This document shows, one piece after another, positions 1 through 7,645 of a stretch of DNA of 36,710 nt. Source of the DNA: Bacteroidia bacterium (GTDB taxonomy: Bacteria > Bacteroidota > Bacteroidia > Flavobacteriales_D > JAUILH01). The position numbers were made by a program, and so were the translations under genes. The stretch spans positions 1-36,710 of the forward strand of contig JAUILH010000027.1 of NCBI GenBank assembly GCA_030433115.1. Reading direction: 5' to 3'. The notes beneath the pieces were generated by a model, which was not told the origin of the DNA, searched no databases, and saw nothing but the letters and a program-made list of their open reading frames with translations. How positions within the stretch are numbered: the stretch's first letter is position 1; every line of letters begins with the position of its first letter.

Positions 1-420
1 TCGACCGAAACAACGCTTGATCTGATGGAAGAGGAAGATGTTGAATTGGTTATCTTGAAGGAAGAGGAGCAGGAAATTCTGAATACTGCATTCGACAATT
101 TGGAGTTTGCGACCGCAAAAGCAATTATTAAGAAAACGTCTTTACCATCCTTACATGAGTTAGCTGATTTGTTGAACAAAAAGACAGATTGGAAAATCTC
201 AATTGAGGGGCATACGGATAATGTAGGCAATCCGGCCAACAACCTCATGCTGTCGAAGAAACGTGCTGATGCGGTTAAATTTTATCTGACACAACAAGGG
301 GTAGATGCAGATCGAATTATTGTGAAATTCTTTGGTCAGGCTAAGCCAATTGGCGATAATGACACAGAAGCTGGTAGACAGCAAAACCGTCGTGTTGAGA
401 TGAACATTATCCAGAAGTAA
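1..420 (+). CDS. OmpA-family outer membrane protein, C-terminal part (5' end outside window)
   Basis: The frame is open from base 1 to the TAA at 418-420, so this is the end of a longer gene; the first ATG inside the window (25) is not a credible start because the domain is already under way. The visible part is an OmpA-like peptidoglycan-binding domain: the helix-strand region with AFDNLEF, then GHTDNVGNPANNLMLSKKRA, then a GRQQNRRVEM end. In the family this domain binds diaminopimelate in peptidoglycan and anchors the outer membrane to the wall. It closely resembles the C-terminus of the 2399-5092 protein, so the missing N-terminus may be a similar barrel with thrombospondin type 3 repeats; that part is inference. 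It ends directly against the convergent WG-repeat gene with no spacer. Confidence 0.9.
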   Translation, partial: STETTLDLMEEEDVELVILKEEEQEILNTAFDNLEFATAKAIIKKTSLPSLHELADLLNKKTDWKISIEGHTDNVGNPANNLMLSKKRADAVKFYLTQQGVDADRIIVKFFGQAKPIGDNDTEAGRQQNRRVEMNIIQK

Positions 421-2151
421 CTAGAGCATTTTGATAGACTTCAGGAAGTCAGTATGTTGACCGAAATCAGCTTTCTTGGCAGCAAAAATCCATTGATAAA
501 ATAAGTCGCTTTTGCTGCTTACTACATATAAGAAGTAAATGTCGTCTTTAACAAAGATTTGTTTAACAGCAGTTTCGCCATTCAGGGTAAATGTTTCTGG
601 CTGCTCTATAACTTTGCCTCCCATACTAGAAGCTACTTTATTCGCTGAATTTGTCAAAGTTGCTGCCTTCTTACTGCTCTTTATTTTTCCTGACAATTGA
701 TCAACAGTTACTTTTACCAGAGCATCATCCGTAAGAGACTGCATTTGAGTTTTGGGCAGTCCTTTTTTGCTCTTAGATTGCGCTTCTTTCACCTTTCCGG
801 GAACAATAAAAGAAGTCTTAAATGATGAATTGGTGTGTGTCTTCCAGGATGATTTATTTCCCCTCTCAACAGCTTTTTCCTCCTTAATATTAGGTTCGTT
901 AGACTCGGAATTACCAGGCTGAATCAATTGACCTTTCGCATAATTCACACCATCGCATAACTGGACCAATGCCAGCCCTTCTTCAGAATGGTCGAATCCA
1001 TTACAAAACTTAGCATTGGATATCAATTTTCCCTCGTCGTTATAGTATTGTACGTTGCCATCAGCATCACGAATAGGAAATACGCCATGTTTATAACCAG
1101 CCTTAGATTTGGCTTCAATCTCACTGATTTGCTTTCCAGTTCTATCATAATAGGTGAATTTTCGGTCATTGAGCGCTCTGAAAAAACCACTTTCTTCAAT
1201 GTCATTATATATGCTGTAGTGCTCCATGGGAATTATAAATTCTCCCTTTTTGTTAATGATGCCATATTTACCATCTTTATCCACTCTCGCAAAACCACCT
1301 TTGAAACTTTCTGCGCCGTCAAACTGACCTTTAATAACGATTTCATTGTTAAAGTTGACATATCCGAAATTGTTATAACTGCTCCCAAAAGCAACCGTTA
1401 ATAGACTGTCTCCAAAACCAGATACAGTCCCATACTTTGGCTTAACTACCCACTCATTTTTTTTGTTAATTAATCCAGTCTTTCCATTCGATTTAACACG
1501 AGCTAGCCCACCATAAAATGTAGATGATCCCGCCTGCTTGTACATCAATGGAATCACCACTTTCCCTTCTTTGTCAAGAAAACCATAACCTTTACCTTCC
1601 TGAGTCAGACACACCAAGCCTTCATTGTAAAAGCCACTGCCAAAATAACCGTCCTTGGGATCAATAACTAATTCCCCTTTCTTATTTACAAATCCTTGCT
1701 TATATGAAGTTCCTGAGTAACGATTCGGGTCATCCCAGGCTACTTTTACCTGACACATGCCTTCAAACCAAAAACCTACCGCATCCCAGGAAGTATTGCC
1801 CACTCGGTTGCCGTTGAGGTCAATTAAAATGAATTTGTCCTCTCCGCGTTTCTTAACCCAGGTCACATCAGTCTTAAATTCGTAAACCTTTTCATAAATC
1901 GCAGGAATCACTTCTTTTCCGGTTTTGTCAATAAACCCATAGTTGTAATGAGCTTTGTTGCCCGTTACCACGACTTTTTTGAATTGGGCTCTTCCGTTAT
2001 GAAAGTCATCTGCCCATTTGTAATCCGTATCTATAACAACTTCCCCTTTGGTATTGATATAGGCGTAATGGCGTTTCTTCTTCTGGGCTTGGACATTACT
2101 GCTTAGAAAGAAAAGCACGGTGAGTGCAGATAAAAGGTAGCGTATTCTCAT
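421..2151 (-). CDS. WG-repeat secreted/periplasmic protein
   Basis: This 576-residue protein starts with a signal peptide (MRIRYLLSALTVLFFLSSNVQAQ). Residues about 30-390 hold around eight WG-type repeats, each with a pattern like YGFIDKTGKEVIP...Y...F..G.A.V. These form small beta units and are common in Bacteroidota envelope proteins of unknown role. From about residue 400 there is a Ser/Asn/Lys-rich linker, and residues about 440-576 form a separate C-terminal domain that I do not recognise. The gene is convergent with the OmpA fragment: its stop codon begins at the base next to the other gene's stop. No catalytic motif is visible. The repeat family call is firm; the function is unknown. 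Confidence 0.88.
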   Translation of the reverse strand: MRIRYLLSALTVLFFLSSNVQAQKKKRHYAYINTKGEVVIDTDYKWADDFHNGRAQFKKVVVTGNKAHYNYGFIDKTGKEVIPAIYEKVYEFKTDVTWVKKRGEDKFILIDLNGNRVGNTSWDAVGFWFEGMCQVKVAWDDPNRYSGTSYKQGFVNKKGELVIDPKDGYFGSGFYNEGLVCLTQEGKGYGFLDKEGKVVIPLMYKQAGSSTFYGGLARVKSNGKTGLINKKNEWVVKPKYGTVSGFGDSLLTVAFGSSYNNFGYVNFNNEIVIKGQFDGAESFKGGFARVDKDGKYGIINKKGEFIIPMEHYSIYNDIEESGFFRALNDRKFTYYDRTGKQISEIEAKSKAGYKHGVFPIRDADGNVQYYNDEGKLISNAKFCNGFDHSEEGLALVQLCDGVNYAKGQLIQPGNSESNEPNIKEEKAVERGNKSSWKTHTNSSFKTSFIVPGKVKEAQSKSKKGLPKTQMQSLTDDALVKVTVDQLSGKIKSSKKAATLTNSANKVASSMGGKVIEQPETFTLNGETAVKQIFVKDDIYFLYVVSSKSDLFYQWIFAAKKADFGQHTDFLKSIKML

Positions 2152-2186
2152 GAGTGTAGTTTTCGCCTAGAAGACAATTTGTATGC

Positions 2187-2218
2187 CAAATATCAATTAA
2201 TCAGATTATTAAAGCAAA
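2187..2218 (-). promoter_or_regulatory. candidate Bacteroidota promoter for the WG-repeat gene
   Basis: On the minus strand TTTG (2218-2215) is followed after 20 nt by GATATTTG (2194-2187). This is one mismatch from the -33/-7 pattern of Flavobacteria (TTG, N17-23, TAnnTTTG). The implied start of transcription is about 30 nt before the ATG at 2151. It is a prediction from pattern only. Confidence 0.38.
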
Positions 2219-2299
2219 TTCCCCCTTAGTGAATATGTGACTTTGATTTTGAAAACAACTTCATATTGAATCGTAAAACCAGACTTACTGAGGTCTGTG

Positions 2300-2333
2300 T
2301 TGTTAAAAATAGCTACTTGGCATTCTAATTTTG
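2300..2333 (+). promoter_or_regulatory. candidate Bacteroidota promoter for the DUF5723/OmpA gene
   Basis: TTG at 2300-2302 is followed after 23 nt by a perfect TAATTTTG (TAnnTTTG) at 2326-2333. The spacing is at the upper limit of the Flavobacterium range. It would give a leader of roughly 60 nt before the ATG at 2399. Confidence 0.38.
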
Positions 2334-2398
2334 TGATGAATAAAAGTTTGACTTGAAAAATATTTGCCGTTCCTTGCATACTATTAAGTTGCTATACT

Positions 2399-5092
2399 AT
2401 GAAAATTTTATTGTTAAGCTGTCTATTGGGATTAAGCATATTTAGTTCCTCTGCTCAGCACTACTTAGGTCTCACTCAAAGCGATTACTCGGGTGTGATG
2501 CAAGCCGATAAGAATCCTGGTTTTTTGGCAGATAACCGAGAAAAAGTAGATGTTATGTTCGGTGGGTTTCAGTTTGCAGGATATAATAATCACCTGTATT
2601 TCAACCCTATGAATATGCCGGGTGGATGGAAGGCATCTTTTATGGATACCAATTACACCAAACACCCAAATTTTGGCAAAATCGTGACATTCGATTCTAC
2701 AGATTATTACAGGTCCCGTGGTGCTAACTTCTTTACGTTCGGTAATCCCAAAGGCAAGGACAGAAATGCTTACGTGAACATGAATGTGGATATTGTGAAT
2801 GTATTGGTCACATTAAGTGAGAAAAGTGCCATTGGGTTTGGCTTCAAGCACCGTTCTATGGTAAATATTGATGACGTGTCCGAGAACATTATTGATTTGG
2901 CAAGAACGGAGCTGGACTATCCTTCATTGTGGAACATAGATCTGGACGATCAACTGCTGAACATTTCTTACAACTCCTGGAATGAATTTAATTTTAGTTA
3001 TGCTCAGGTCCTAATGGATGATGAAGAGCACTTTGTAAAAGCCGGACTCAAGGTGAAATTCTTAAAAGGTATTGCATCTGCGTATGTTTATACGGATCAG
3101 GTGGACTACCAATTTAGTAATGAGGATACTGCCGCTTACATGAGAGGTGATTTTGAGTACGGGTATTCAGAAGTCCTGGACGACTATACTACAGGTGTTA
3201 AAGAAACTTCTGTGAACAACATCATGAGTGACTTTTTTAGAGGTAATTCTAAACTGGGACTTGGATTTGATATTGGTGGAGTTTACGAATGGAGACCAGA
3301 TTGGAAAACGCACAAGTACGACATGGATGGTGAAACGAACTTGTGGAGACGTGATGAGAATAAATACAAATTAAGAGCTGCTTTCTCCGTGTCGGATATC
3401 GGAGGAATGAGGTATACCAAAGGTGAATTGAGTAGAAATTTCCGTCTGGATGCGAATGTCTTGGATATCGATTCCGCATTTGGTGATATTTCAGGTTTTA
3501 GATCATTCGATAGTACCATCATTCGCCTTGAACAGGAAGGTCAGTTAAGCTACATAGATGATAAAGGCACTTACTTCATGAATTTACCAACGGCCCTTAA
3601 TTTTAATTTGGATTACGAAATCCACCCTTTGTTCTACTTGAATCTTGATGCTTCCGTTGCCTTCCAGATGAAAAGAGATGCGCATAAAACAACCTACGGA
3701 TCTCATATAGCATTTTCACCCAGATTCGACCATAGATGGTTCGGAGCTACCATTCCTATTTCTTACGGAGAGTACGTTGGTTTTAGAACAGGATTAGGAT
3801 TGAGATTAGGACCAATTTTCATCGGTACAGCCGATCTCAAACCATTTTTGGCGGCTGGTAAAGACTGGAAAATTAAAGGGGCGGATATCTATGCAGCGCT
3901 TAAAATTCCAATTCCGCAGCCACATCCGCATGATAGAGATGGCGATAAGGTGTCTGATAAAGTGGAGAAAAAACATAGAAAGGAGTTGAGAAAACTTAGT
4001 GGAAACAAGAAGGAAGCAGGTTGTATTGATGTTCCAGGTGTATGGGAATTCAAAGGATGCCCTGATACCGATGGAGACCACATTCAGGATTCTAAGGACA
4101 GTTGTATTTACGATCCTGGAACAAAAGAATTCAATGGGTGTCCTGATTCTGATAATGATAAGATCATTGACAAATTGGATGATTGTCCGCAAGATTCCGG
4201 TTTAGTAGAGTTCAACGGATGCCCCGATACTGATATGGATGGCATCATGGATAAGCTGGATAGCTGTGCATTGGATTCAGGCTTGGTAGAATTCAATGGT
4301 TGTCCGGATAGAGACGGAGACAAAATCATTGACAAGTTAGATGATTGTCCGGATGAAGCTGGTCTGGTTGAGTTTAATGGTTGTCCGGATAGGGATGAGG
4401 ACGGCATTAAAGATGGTGATGACCTTTGCCCGGATCACGCAGGACCAATTGAAAATGAAGGATGCCCTGATACGGATAAAGATGGCCTGTTCGACTTTGT
4501 GGACAACTGTCCGGAAGTAGCCGGACCTCAGGAAAACCGGGGATGTCCATGGCCAGATACTGATGAGGACGGCATTCTGGATAAAGATGATGCTTGTCCG
4601 AATAATCCTGGACCAAAATCTAACAAAGGTTGTCCTTACGCAGATACAGATAAGGATGGTGTATTGGATAAAGACGACGACTGTGTGAACACCCCAGGAC
4701 CAAAGGATAACAATGGTTGTCCAAAGATTGACGAACACATTCAGAAAATTTTGGATGCCGCATTTGATAACTTAGAGTTCAAAACGGGAAGTGCAATTAT
4801 TGAAGAGAGTTCGTACGAATCATTGGATTCATTGGCATCTCTGCTCGTTGATAGACCAACTTGGAAATTAGAGATTGCGGGTCACACAGATAATGTGGGT
4901 GCTGCAAGTTCTAACCTGGCGCTTTCTAAAAAACGAGCACAGGCAGTATCACTTTACCTAAATCAGCGCGGTGTACAAGAAGATAATCTCATAGTTCAGT
5001 TCTTTGGTGAAGAAAAACCAATTGCTGACAACGATACTAAAGAAGGTCGTCAGAAAAACAGACGTGTGGAAATGACGGTTGTATTTGAGTAG
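2399..5092 (+). CDS. DUF5723-like outer membrane protein with thrombospondin type 3 repeats and OmpA domain
   Basis: 897 residues with a signal peptide (MKILLLSCLLGLSIFSSSAQ). Residues about 20-505 look like a DUF5723 barrel, rich in alternating aromatic/polar strands (for example GFGFKHRSM and GLGLRLGPIFIG). Residues about 512-777 carry thrombospondin type 3 calcium-binding repeats built on DxDxDGxxDxxDxCP and GCPD motifs. Residues about 778-897 are an OmpA peptidoglycan-binding domain (AGHTDNVGAASSNLALSKKR, then GRQKNRRVEM). The likely role is an outer membrane barrel tied to peptidoglycan through a stiff, calcium-loaded periplasmic spacer; barrel plus spacer plus anchor is the usual layout for this family. 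It resembles the truncated protein at the window start. There is no Shine-Dalgarno sequence; the start is set by the signal peptide. Confidence 0.9.
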   Translation: MKILLLSCLLGLSIFSSSAQHYLGLTQSDYSGVMQADKNPGFLADNREKVDVMFGGFQFAGYNNHLYFNPMNMPGGWKASFMDTNYTKHPNFGKIVTFDSTDYYRSRGANFFTFGNPKGKDRNAYVNMNVDIVNVLVTLSEKSAIGFGFKHRSMVNIDDVSENIIDLARTELDYPSLWNIDLDDQLLNISYNSWNEFNFSYAQVLMDDEEHFVKAGLKVKFLKGIASAYVYTDQVDYQFSNEDTAAYMRGDFEYGYSEVLDDYTTGVKETSVNNIMSDFFRGNSKLGLGFDIGGVYEWRPDWKTHKYDMDGETNLWRRDENKYKLRAAFSVSDIGGMRYTKGELSRNFRLDANVLDIDSAFGDISGFRSFDSTIIRLEQEGQLSYIDDKGTYFMNLPTALNFNLDYEIHPLFYLNLDASVAFQMKRDAHKTTYGSHIAFSPRFDHRWFGATIPISYGEYVGFRTGLGLRLGPIFIGTADLKPFLAAGKDWKIKGADIYAALKIPIPQPHPHDRDGDKVSDKVEKKHRKELRKLSGNKKEAGCIDVPGVWEFKGCPDTDGDHIQDSKDSCIYDPGTKEFNGCPDSDNDKIIDKLDDCPQDSGLVEFNGCPDTDMDGIMDKLDSCALDSGLVEFNGCPDRDGDKIIDKLDDCPDEAGLVEFNGCPDRDEDGIKDGDDLCPDHAGPIENEGCPDTDKDGLFDFVDNCPEVAGPQENRGCPWPDTDEDGILDKDDACPNNPGPKSNKGCPYADTDKDGVLDKDDDCVNTPGPKDNNGCPKIDEHIQKILDAAFDNLEFKTGSAIIEESSYESLDSLASLLVDRPTWKLEIAGHTDNVGAASSNLALSKKRAQAVSLYLNQRGVQEDNLIVQFFGEEKPIADNDTKEGRQKNRRVEMTVVFE
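3932..4728 (+). repeat. thrombospondin type 3 repeat tract (coding)
   Basis: About nine units of roughly 25-29 codons sit inside the 2399-5092 gene. Each has an Asp-rich calcium-binding core (for example DSDNDKIIDKLDDCP) and ends in EFNGCPD or a relative. Units in the middle (about 4130-4400) are nearly identical in DNA, which suggests recent duplication or conversion. The paired cysteines and acidic residues fit calcium-binding spacers. Confidence 0.85.
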
Positions 5093-5131
5093 CATTTATG
5101 CATAATCAATGATTTTGGCATCATACATATC

Positions 5132-6058
5132 ATGAAGGTTTTCTTTGTCATATGTATGATGCCTTTTTTTCTGCAGGCTCAATTAAGCTACACACCCATC
5201 GTCATCGGTCAGTGCAGTGGTGAAGAAATAGAGTTTTATACTTTCAGTCTGGAAGGAGAAGGAACTATATATTCCACAGATTGGAATGTGAATTCACCTC
5301 AAAAAACACTGTTAATAAAAGATACGGGGATCTATGAACTATCCATTGGAATGCTTGGTGTGGGTGAAGAGATCAAAAGACAAGTTCGTCTAACAAGTTT
5401 CAAGGCTTATACTGATACTTTTTATACAGCTTCACTGAAATACAATGCCTGCATTTGTTCGCCTCCCGCGCAAAACTACTTTCTGTGCGGAGATGATCCG
5501 GATGGTTTGGTTTTCGATTATTACCATGATGGTTCTGTCAGAGCCAAAGGAAATTTTAGCAAAGGATACATTGTAGATTCCCTGATAAAATATCACAGAA
5601 ATGGGGCTGTAAAATACACTAAAGTGAAGTTAAAAGGTGAAAAGATGCTCGATGGAGTGCCCATTCCGTTATGGGAAATCAAACGATTCTCTGAGGATGG
5701 GAAATTGATCTCACACTATAACAATAAGGCCGAATTTGATAAAGACTATTTTGAAAACGGAAGGCTAAAAATGGTGAGTCATTTCTCTGGAAAGACAAAG
5801 GAATATTATGAATCAGGAAAACTGAAATCGGTCATCAATAAGAAGGGCAATAAAAAAACAGAATACTCGGAAGCCGGTAAAAAGCTTGTTGTCTGGAAAT
5901 CGGATTATTGGACTGAAGAGTATGATTATATTCAATTCACTGAAACCGGCAAGATCAAATCCAGAGCCCGATTGAAACCATTTATTGGCGTTGGTCCGGG
6001 TGGATTTCCAAGAAACCATCAAGATGTCGTTACTTTCGTTGAAGGTCGAGCTAAATAA
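5132..6058 (+). CDS. secreted MORN-repeat-variant (toxin-antitoxin YwqK-like repeat) protein
   Basis: 308 residues with a short signal peptide (MKVFFVICMMPFFLQAQ). The N-terminal half (about 20-130) has no family I recognise. From about residue 128 there are MORN-variant repeats of the form YYxDGxxRAKGNF, YHRNGAVK, YFENGRLKMVSHF and YYESGKLKSV. Such repeats are common in Bacteroidota envelope proteins; the YwqK name comes from homology, not from a shown antitoxin role. It follows the OmpA gene by 39 nt and may be co-transcribed, although a TGATTTTG at 5110-5117 is one mismatch from a -7 element. Confidence 0.82.
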   Translation: MKVFFVICMMPFFLQAQLSYTPIVIGQCSGEEIEFYTFSLEGEGTIYSTDWNVNSPQKTLLIKDTGIYELSIGMLGVGEEIKRQVRLTSFKAYTDTFYTASLKYNACICSPPAQNYFLCGDDPDGLVFDYYHDGSVRAKGNFSKGYIVDSLIKYHRNGAVKYTKVKLKGEKMLDGVPIPLWEIKRFSEDGKLISHYNNKAEFDKDYFENGRLKMVSHFSGKTKEYYESGKLKSVINKKGNKKTEYSEAGKKLVVWKSDYWTEEYDYIQFTETGKIKSRARLKPFIGVGPGGFPRNHQDVVTFVEGRAK

Positions 6059-6073
6059 TAGCCACTAATCTGG

Positions 6074-6081
6074 TACCTTTG
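6074..6081 (+). promoter_or_regulatory. perfect -7 element (TACCTTTG) close to the MATE start
   Basis: TACCTTTG matches TAnnTTTG exactly and ends 6 nt before the ATG at 6088. No TTG is visible 17-23 nt upstream. If used, the mRNA leader would be about 0-5 nt. Confidence 0.45.
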
Positions 6082-6087
6082 CCTCAA

Positions 6088-7413
6088 ATGGCAGAGATCA
6101 GTCTCAAAGAAATCAACAGAATTGCCATTCCGGCGATCATCGCAGGAATTTCAGAACCGCTGATCTCTCTGGGAGATACGGCTATTTTAGGACAGCTGCC
6201 AGACAGTGCAATAGCCAATTCTGGAATTGCTGGTGCCAGTTCTTTTTATCTCACGATTGTGTGGGTATTGGCGCAAACTAAGTCGGCCACCTCAGCCATC
6301 GTCTCTCGGGCTCTCGGAAAAAATGAACTCAACAAAATAGACAATTTGGTGCCTCAAGCCATTTTCTTTAGTCTGGCTATGGGACTCTTGTTCTACCTGG
6401 GAACCGTTCCATTTATTGAGTCCATCATGGGGCTGTTGGATTTGAAAGGACGCGCACTTGAATATAGCATTGAGTACTATCAAATCAGAGCCCTTGGTTT
6501 TCCATTTATTTTGGCAGCATTCACCATGTTTGGGGTCTTCCGTGGACTTCAAAATACCTACTGGGCCATGGTGATCAGTGTCATAGGAAGTTTGTTGAAT
6601 TTGGGTTTGGATGTATTGCTTGTGCATGGTGCAGAAGGTGTTGTTGAACCAATGGGCGTTAAGGGAGCGGCCTACGCCAGTTTAATTGTGCAGGTATGGA
6701 TGTGTTTGGCAGCGATTTTTGTGCTCTATCGGAAAACAAGGTTTCGCCTGAAATTCAAGCAAAAAATTCACCCTCAACTAAAAGAGCTGTTGCAAATTGC
6801 GAGTAACTTATTTGTTCGAACCATAGTTCTTAATATCACCATTCTATTGGCGTTGAGAAGTGCAGCTGGTATTTCCAATGAACACAATGCGGCACATGCC
6901 ATGGCCTATCAAATTTGGCTGTTCACTGCTTTTTTTATTGACGGATATTCAAATGCTGCCAACGCGATTTCTGGTAAACTACTTGGGTCTGGAAACCTGG
7001 GAAGTATGAGAAACATGGTGAAAAAGATTTTGAGCTACAATTTGTTCATCTCGATACTTTTGGCATTGCTCATAAGCGTGGTTTATTTCCACATTGGTCA
7101 CTGGTTGAGCAATAAAGATCAGGTTGTCCATATTTTTGAAAGTTTCTTTTGGATCACTTTGCTCATTTTTCCAATCAATGCCATTGCTTTCACTCTGGAC
7201 GGTGTGTTTAAAGGTTTGGGGGAAGCCCGCTTTTTAAGGCAGGTCCTCATTTATTCAAGTTTGTTTGGTTTTCTGCCGATTCTTGTGCTATCAGAGTTAT
7301 TCGATTGGAAACTTCAAGGTATTTGGTTCGCCATAATGGCCTGGATATCCTTAAGGTCAGTTTTGCCATGGATCAAATTTGAGAAGATGACAAACCAGTC
7401 AATCAAAGAATGA
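6088..7413 (+). CDS. MATE family multidrug/toxin exporter
   Basis: About 441 residues with around 12 predicted membrane helices. The N-terminus has the MATE signature region (IAIPAIIAGISEPLISLGDTAILGQL) and continues with TKSATSAIVSRALGKNE; later parts (FRGLQNTYWAMVISVIGSLLNLGLD) repeat the two-bundle layout of the family, with the second bundle ending near GVFKGLGEARFLRQ. Members export cationic compounds using a sodium or proton gradient; the substrate cannot be read here. I chose ATG 6088 (MAEISLKEINR) over an in-frame TTG at 6079, because that TTG lies within the TACCTTTG promoter-like element. The gene stands alone and is followed by a 232-nt gap holding a structured RNA. Confidence 0.93.
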   Translation: MAEISLKEINRIAIPAIIAGISEPLISLGDTAILGQLPDSAIANSGIAGASSFYLTIVWVLAQTKSATSAIVSRALGKNELNKIDNLVPQAIFFSLAMGLLFYLGTVPFIESIMGLLDLKGRALEYSIEYYQIRALGFPFILAAFTMFGVFRGLQNTYWAMVISVIGSLLNLGLDVLLVHGAEGVVEPMGVKGAAYASLIVQVWMCLAAIFVLYRKTRFRLKFKQKIHPQLKELLQIASNLFVRTIVLNITILLALRSAAGISNEHNAAHAMAYQIWLFTAFFIDGYSNAANAISGKLLGSGNLGSMRNMVKKILSYNLFISILLALLISVVYFHIGHWLSNKDQVVHIFESFFWITLLIFPINAIAFTLDGVFKGLGEARFLRQVLIYSSLFGFLPILVLSELFDWKLQGIWFAIMAWISLRSVLPWIKFEKMTNQSIKE

Positions 7414-7485
7414 AACAGTTAAATCTGTGAGGCACCCCACACAAGCAATTCGCATAACCTTCACTCAATTCTTGGCGTACATTAG

Positions 7486-7604
7486 TAATATAAATCGGTA
7501 GTTTGGTTTAATAAAGTAGTAGTAGGAACAGATAGCCCTCAGCACCAGGTGTTGGGGGTTATTTGCGTTTAGAGGTTTTATACAAATTACGCGCTATCAT
7601 ATTT
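7486..7604 (+). ncRNA. structured RNA with 6S RNA-like architecture (6S-Flavo candidate)
   Basis: The plus-strand transcript folds as a rod. An 8-bp closing helix pairs 7498-7505 with 7583-7590. After a small asymmetric loop, 7511-7517 pairs with 7575-7581. A large open bubble follows (14 nt at 7518-7531 against 12 nt at 7563-7574). A 14-bp apical hairpin pairs 7532-7545 with 7549-7562. A short outer AT helix (7487-7491 with 7599-7603) may extend it. Several pairs are G:U on this strand and would be A/C mismatches in the complementary RNA, so the plus strand is the structured one. Stem, large central bubble and apical hairpin is the 6S RNA plan, in which the bubble mimics open promoter DNA and binds RNA polymerase. 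A serS leader is the alternative. I worked this out by hand without energy or covariance support. Confidence 0.52.
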
Positions 7605-7617
7605 CGTGGTAATTAAC

Positions 7618-7625
7618 TACCTTTA
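7618..7625 (+). promoter_or_regulatory. candidate -7 element for serS
   Basis: TACCTTTA is one mismatch from TAnnTTTG and lies 20 nt before the serS ATG, downstream of the folded RNA. No -33 TTG is seen at the right distance. If real, serS is transcribed separately from the 6S-like RNA. Confidence 0.25.
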
Positions 7626-7645
7626 TCCGCCTAAAAAATACACGC

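Noticed and set aside
988..1401. A 137-codon plus-strand frame opposite the WG-repeat gene
   Set aside because: The WG repeats and signal peptide on the minus strand are clear, while this frame has no motif and shadows the repeats.
3932..4728. Regular DNA repeats that might suggest a CRISPR array
   Set aside because: The units are coding, divergent and roughly 75-90 nt in frame, with no unique spacers; they are protein repeats.
4108..4738. Several long open frames antisense to the thrombospondin type 3 tract
   Set aside because: They come from the repeated Asp/Gly/Cys codons read backwards; their products are just repeats of one pattern (SLSGQPLNST) with no start signals.
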